From assembly GCA_021014945.1 (NCBI GenBank), contig MU266704.1, forward strand, positions 1-20,856: a DNA stretch of 20,856 bases, read 5' to 3'. This DNA is from Leucogyrophana mollusca (taxonomy: Eukaryota > Basidiomycota > Agaricomycetes > Boletales). This document shows positions 17,944 to 20,856 of the stretch, one piece after another (positions within the stretch are counted from its first letter, which is position 1; every line of letters begins with the position of its first letter). A model generated the notes under the pieces. That model had not been told where the DNA came from. It ran no database searches and saw nothing but the letters and a program-made list of their open reading frames with translations. The position numbers and the translations under genes are program-made.

Positions 17944-18698
17944 TGTCATATCCCATGCAGCCATGTGCCCTCATATATCACTCTGGTCCCTTTCCACACA
18001 TTTCCGTACCCCTCCGATCCTTCCGTCTAACAACTGTTGGACTTAGTGTTTTCTAGACTTGTCTTTCCACCTCCGGTCCTCCGGACCCTCCGCCGGTCCA
18101 TCGGACCGAACACTGCCCTGTTCCCTTTTCGTATGTTTCCTCTCCATTATAGTTCTGTCAATGCACCGCCTTTTACTTAGCTCTTATTTATCTTCCGCTT
18201 GTCACACTAATCCTATGCCTGTCCGATCTACATAGCCCCTCCGAGTTCCGGACCCACTCCACCCTCCGGAACCATTCCTCCTATATTCTTCTTATTGTTT
18301 CGTTGCACCGGTTTCCGGTTACTGTATCCACCTACGCTCCATAGCACAGCCCAACTTCGTAGTATAAATATTGCTCTGATGTATGCTCCTATCCCTTAGT
18401 TCGAATATCATCTAAATCACCTTCTCATCCTTTCCGTCTCTAAGTCTCTACTCCTCCGATTATTCTCTCTGGAGTCTTTCATTAAGATTCCTCTTATTCT
18501 TGTGTTCTCCTTAAGTCTCTGACTTCCCTCTGACTTCTCCAAAATCCGGAACTGACCTCGGACAAGGGCGCAGCACATAAGCTGAAGCCGAAGGTTCCAT
18601 TCCGACTCCAGAACAGGTTGTCCCTAATCCCTCTAAGTCCCTACACTTACTCCTAGTCCAGAGTTCCCCGGAAAGCACCAGAGGGACCGGATTTGACA
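17944..18698 (+). mobile_element. Solo LTR (755 bp) with TSD GTACT, inside element B protease
   Basis: Starts TGTCATATCCC, ends GGATTTGACA; perfect 5-bp duplications GTACT at 17939-17943 and 18699-18703. TATAAATA at 18363-18370 gives plus orientation. Homologous to 5979-6669 but 64 bp longer and clearly diverged, so the two insertions are not recent sisters. The protease frame picks up directly after the right duplication ('LLLLGNPFLSHNKIVVDH'), confirming the insertion point. Confidence 0.93.
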
Positions 18699-20656
18699 GT
18701 ACTCTCCTTCTACTTGGCAATCCATTCTTGTCACACAACAAAATTGTCGTTGATCATGAGGAACATCCTTGCGTGGCAAAAGACTCTGGTTTCGACTTGT
18801 TAAACACTTCTCCCATTGTGCCTTTGCCCGCTCCTTGTGGACCATAATTCTGATTTACCAGAGATTCTTGGGTACAAGCATCAAGTTATCAAAGAGTTGA
18901 ACACTTTACTTCCTTTGCTGAAAGAGATTGTTGATGAAGAATGCGAAGAAGTCAAACCTGTCAACGTCCTCACTGCTGTCCATGAACACATTGATGTCTT
19001 GGCTTACGCTGAGCATCTCAATAATCTCGATGCTGATGTCAAGAAAAGCTTTGCTGATTGTTTCCCTCAGACATTCCACACATCAACAACCTGCCTACCA
19101 ATGTTTTATATCGTGTCCGTGTCACTGATCCCAATAAAGTCATTCAATCGCATTCCTACAGCTGCCCTCAGAAATATTGCGATGTGTGGCACACGCTCCT
19201 GCAACAACATCTTGATGCTGGCCACTTACAGCCCTCCTGTAGCCCACATTCATCACCTGCCTTCATAATCCCCAAGTCTGACCCTTCTGTTTTGCCTCGA
19301 TGGGTTAACGACTTTCGGCAACTGAACACAATCACCGTTGCTGACAACCACCCTCTACCGAGAATCGACAACATCCTGGCAGACTGTGCCTGTGGAAAGT
19401 TTTTTGGTAAATTGGACATGACTAATGTGTTCTTGCAGACTTGGGTCCATCCTGACAATATACACCTCCTCGCCGTGTAGACTTCCTTCGGATTATATGA
19501 GTGGACATTTATGCCCCAGGGTGTCTGTAACGCCCCTGCCATGCACCAACACTGAATTATTGCGGCCTTACGGCCTCCTATTGGCAAAATCTGTCACGTT
19601 TATTTGGACGATATCATCATCTGGTCTCAAACACTTGAGGAACACAAACAAAATGTCGAAACTGTGCTACTTGCGCTCTGCAAAGCTCACCTTTACTGTT
19701 CACTGAAGAAAACTTCCTTATTCAACACCGAGATCAACTTCTTGGGCCATCACATATCCGCATGGGGTATCGAGCCCGATAAATACAAAATTGTGCGCTT
19801 TCTAGATTGGCCCATACCAAAGAACCCCAACAATGTCCGGGCCTTCCTTGGGCTTGTCCATTATGTGGCTAAACACATTGAACAACTCACTGAGCACTCC
19901 CGTATCCTCACTCCACTGACTACTAAAGTGGCTGAATTATATTTTCCTAGTTGGACCAACGTTCATCAACGCACTTTCCAATGCATCAAGGACATCGTTA
20001 CAGGCGCGGCTTGTCTCACTGCTATTGACCACCATGAACCAGGTGATAATCACATTTTCGTGACTACTGACGCTAGTGATTGGAGGTGAGGCGCGATTTT
20101 GTCTTTTGGGCTGACATGGGAGACAGCACGTCCAGTGGCCTTTGATTCAGTTCAGCTTGGTGGTCCTGAACTCTATTATGCTACGCATGAAAAGGAACTC
20201 CTGGCTGTTGTTCGCACACTAAAAACCTGGTGGACCAACCTCTAAGGAGCCAAGTTTACCATATACGCTGATCATTATACGCTAGAATGTTTCTCGACCC
20301 AACAGGACTTATCCCACCGCCAAGCGCACTGGCAAAATCTCCTTGCTCAATATGATTTTGACATTAAATACATTCCTGGCGAACTCAACGTCGGCGCTGA
20401 TGCCTTGTCCCACCTCCCCACCAAAACCGCCAATGTTGACAATGTTTCCAACTGCATTGCAGGTGTTCTTTCTCTCAGCGCCGGTGCTTCTCTCATCTCC
20501 GAGATCCGGGAAGGATACAAGTCTGACCCTTTCTGTATCAAGCTACCGTCCCTTATGGGATCTTTGCCTGGTCTCATTGAACATGGCGGTCTCTTTTATA
20601 TTGCTGGGCGCTGTCACGCACCAAAAGTGTTTGGTAGCAAGAACATGGATTATTGA
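18699..20656 (+). pseudogene. Element B: protease end, reverse transcriptase and RNase H
   Basis: The rest of the protease ('LGNPFLSHNKIVVDH') is followed by a linker in another frame (about 18860-19060). One frame then runs from about 19058 to 20656 with stops TAG 19478, TGA 19553, TGA 20087, TAA 20243 and a final TGA 20654. RT blocks: 'PRWVNDFRQLNTITVADNHPLPRID', catalytic Asp in 'GKLDMTNVFLQ', 'FGLYEWTFMPQG', and the Y-L-D-D box in 'ICHVYLDDIIIWS' (about 19599-19610). Then 'FLGHHISAWGIE' and 'RAFLGLVHYVA'. RNase H: Asp in 'TTDASDWR', Glu in 'HEKELLAVV', Asp in 'YADHYTLE', then 'YIPGELNVGADALSHL'. Catalytic residues are intact despite the stops. Confidence 0.92.
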
Positions 20657-20856
20657 CGAACCTATCACCCCAAATACAGCGCAGGATGATCACCATTAAT
20701 TCATTCCCTATCCAAACGATCCTCGCTCACTATATTCGTCTTATTACAGCATGCCGGCATTTATGACGTCAACGACTAAAATGAACACAATGCACTCGCG
20801 CATCTCTTTCATTTTCCCCACATCCTGTCACCAGACGCCGTCCAATCATTCACAAC
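20657..20856 (+). other. Unassigned end of window
   Basis: An integrase zinc domain should follow RNase H, but I do not recognise the His/Cys pairs in any plus frame here. Either the sequence is badly frameshifted or the element is rearranged. One frame stays open without a recognised motif. Confidence 0.3.

Larger units (their letters stand above)
16571..20856 (+). mobile_element. Element B: old Ty3/Gypsy retrotransposon, runs off the window
   Basis: Gag, zinc knuckle, protease, RT and RNase H follow in order on plus. A different family from element A: its gag and RT blocks match another common agaricomycete Gypsy type, and it lacks A's hairpin density. It has at least nine stops of mixed type (TGA, TAA, TAG) and several frameshifts, so it is probably older than A or has been longer without selection. 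A solo LTR splits the protease. No integrase is recognisable before the window ends, and no LTR of its own was found. Confidence 0.85.

Noticed and set aside
5979..18698. The two homologous LTRs as the pair bounding one 12.7-kb element
   Set aside because: Each has its own perfect 5-bp duplication on both sides (GATGG, GTACT), they differ in length by 64 bp, and the DNA between them is other elements, one on the opposite strand.
1..20856. tRNA or rRNA genes
   Set aside because: No cloverleaf with a convincing TTCGAAT-type arm and anticodon stem, and no rRNA core sequence recognised on either strand.

Overview
The window looks like a transposon graveyard from an agaricomycete (mushroom-type basidiomycete) genome. 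The evidence is Ty3/Gypsy polyproteins of the style common in that class, introns of 40-67 nt with GT..AG ends, and a PIF/Harbinger-like transposase beside a gene resembling the fungal DUF6818 family. I see no housekeeping gene, rRNA or tRNA. Family names come from motif recognition by eye; no search was run.

Layout. (1) 1-2254 is non-coding and repetitive: a degenerate 33-bp minisatellite (51-314), then a diverged array rich in TGGCCA with a rough 35-bp period. (2) 2255-4208 is an AT-richer cassette bounded by 61-bp direct repeats. It holds a series of short broken ORFs, four of which carry a CxxC motif; I do not recognise it. (3) 4209-5913 is non-coding, with a microsatellite, two tandem dyad sites, a TATA box and a 67-bp triplicated repeat. 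(4) 5914-12808, minus strand, is a 5'-truncated Ty3/Gypsy chromovirus (element A). In transcription order it has protease, RT/RNase H, integrase and chromodomain, then an extra intact 505-codon ORF, a polypurine tract and the 3' LTR. A solo LTR of another family (5979-6669, TSD GATGG) sits inside that LTR. (5) About 12809-16250 is a decayed two-gene PIF/Harbinger-like DNA transposon: a DDE transposase on plus, convergent with a four-exon DUF6818/Myb-like gene on minus. (6) 16571 to the window end, plus strand, is an older Gypsy element (element B) with gag, protease, RT and RNase H. Its protease is split by a second solo LTR of the same family as the first (17944-18698, TSD GTACT).

Two patterns stand out. 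Element A, from its LTR through every coding domain, is packed with short perfect inverted repeats: about 100 by eye in 6 kb, about 48 with arms of at least 7 bp, where roughly 3 are expected by chance. They stop where the element stops. Second, of the eight in-frame stops in element A pol, the transposase and the DUF6818-like gene, seven are TGA, several at positions where an Arg codon is expected. This points to CGA-to-TGA deamination.

Functionally, A's pol would supply reverse transcription and chromatin-targeted integration, with an unknown 3' ORF protein. The Harbinger pair would be a catalytic subunit plus a DNA-binding partner. Apart from the 505-codon ORF, all of these genes carry stops or frameshifts.
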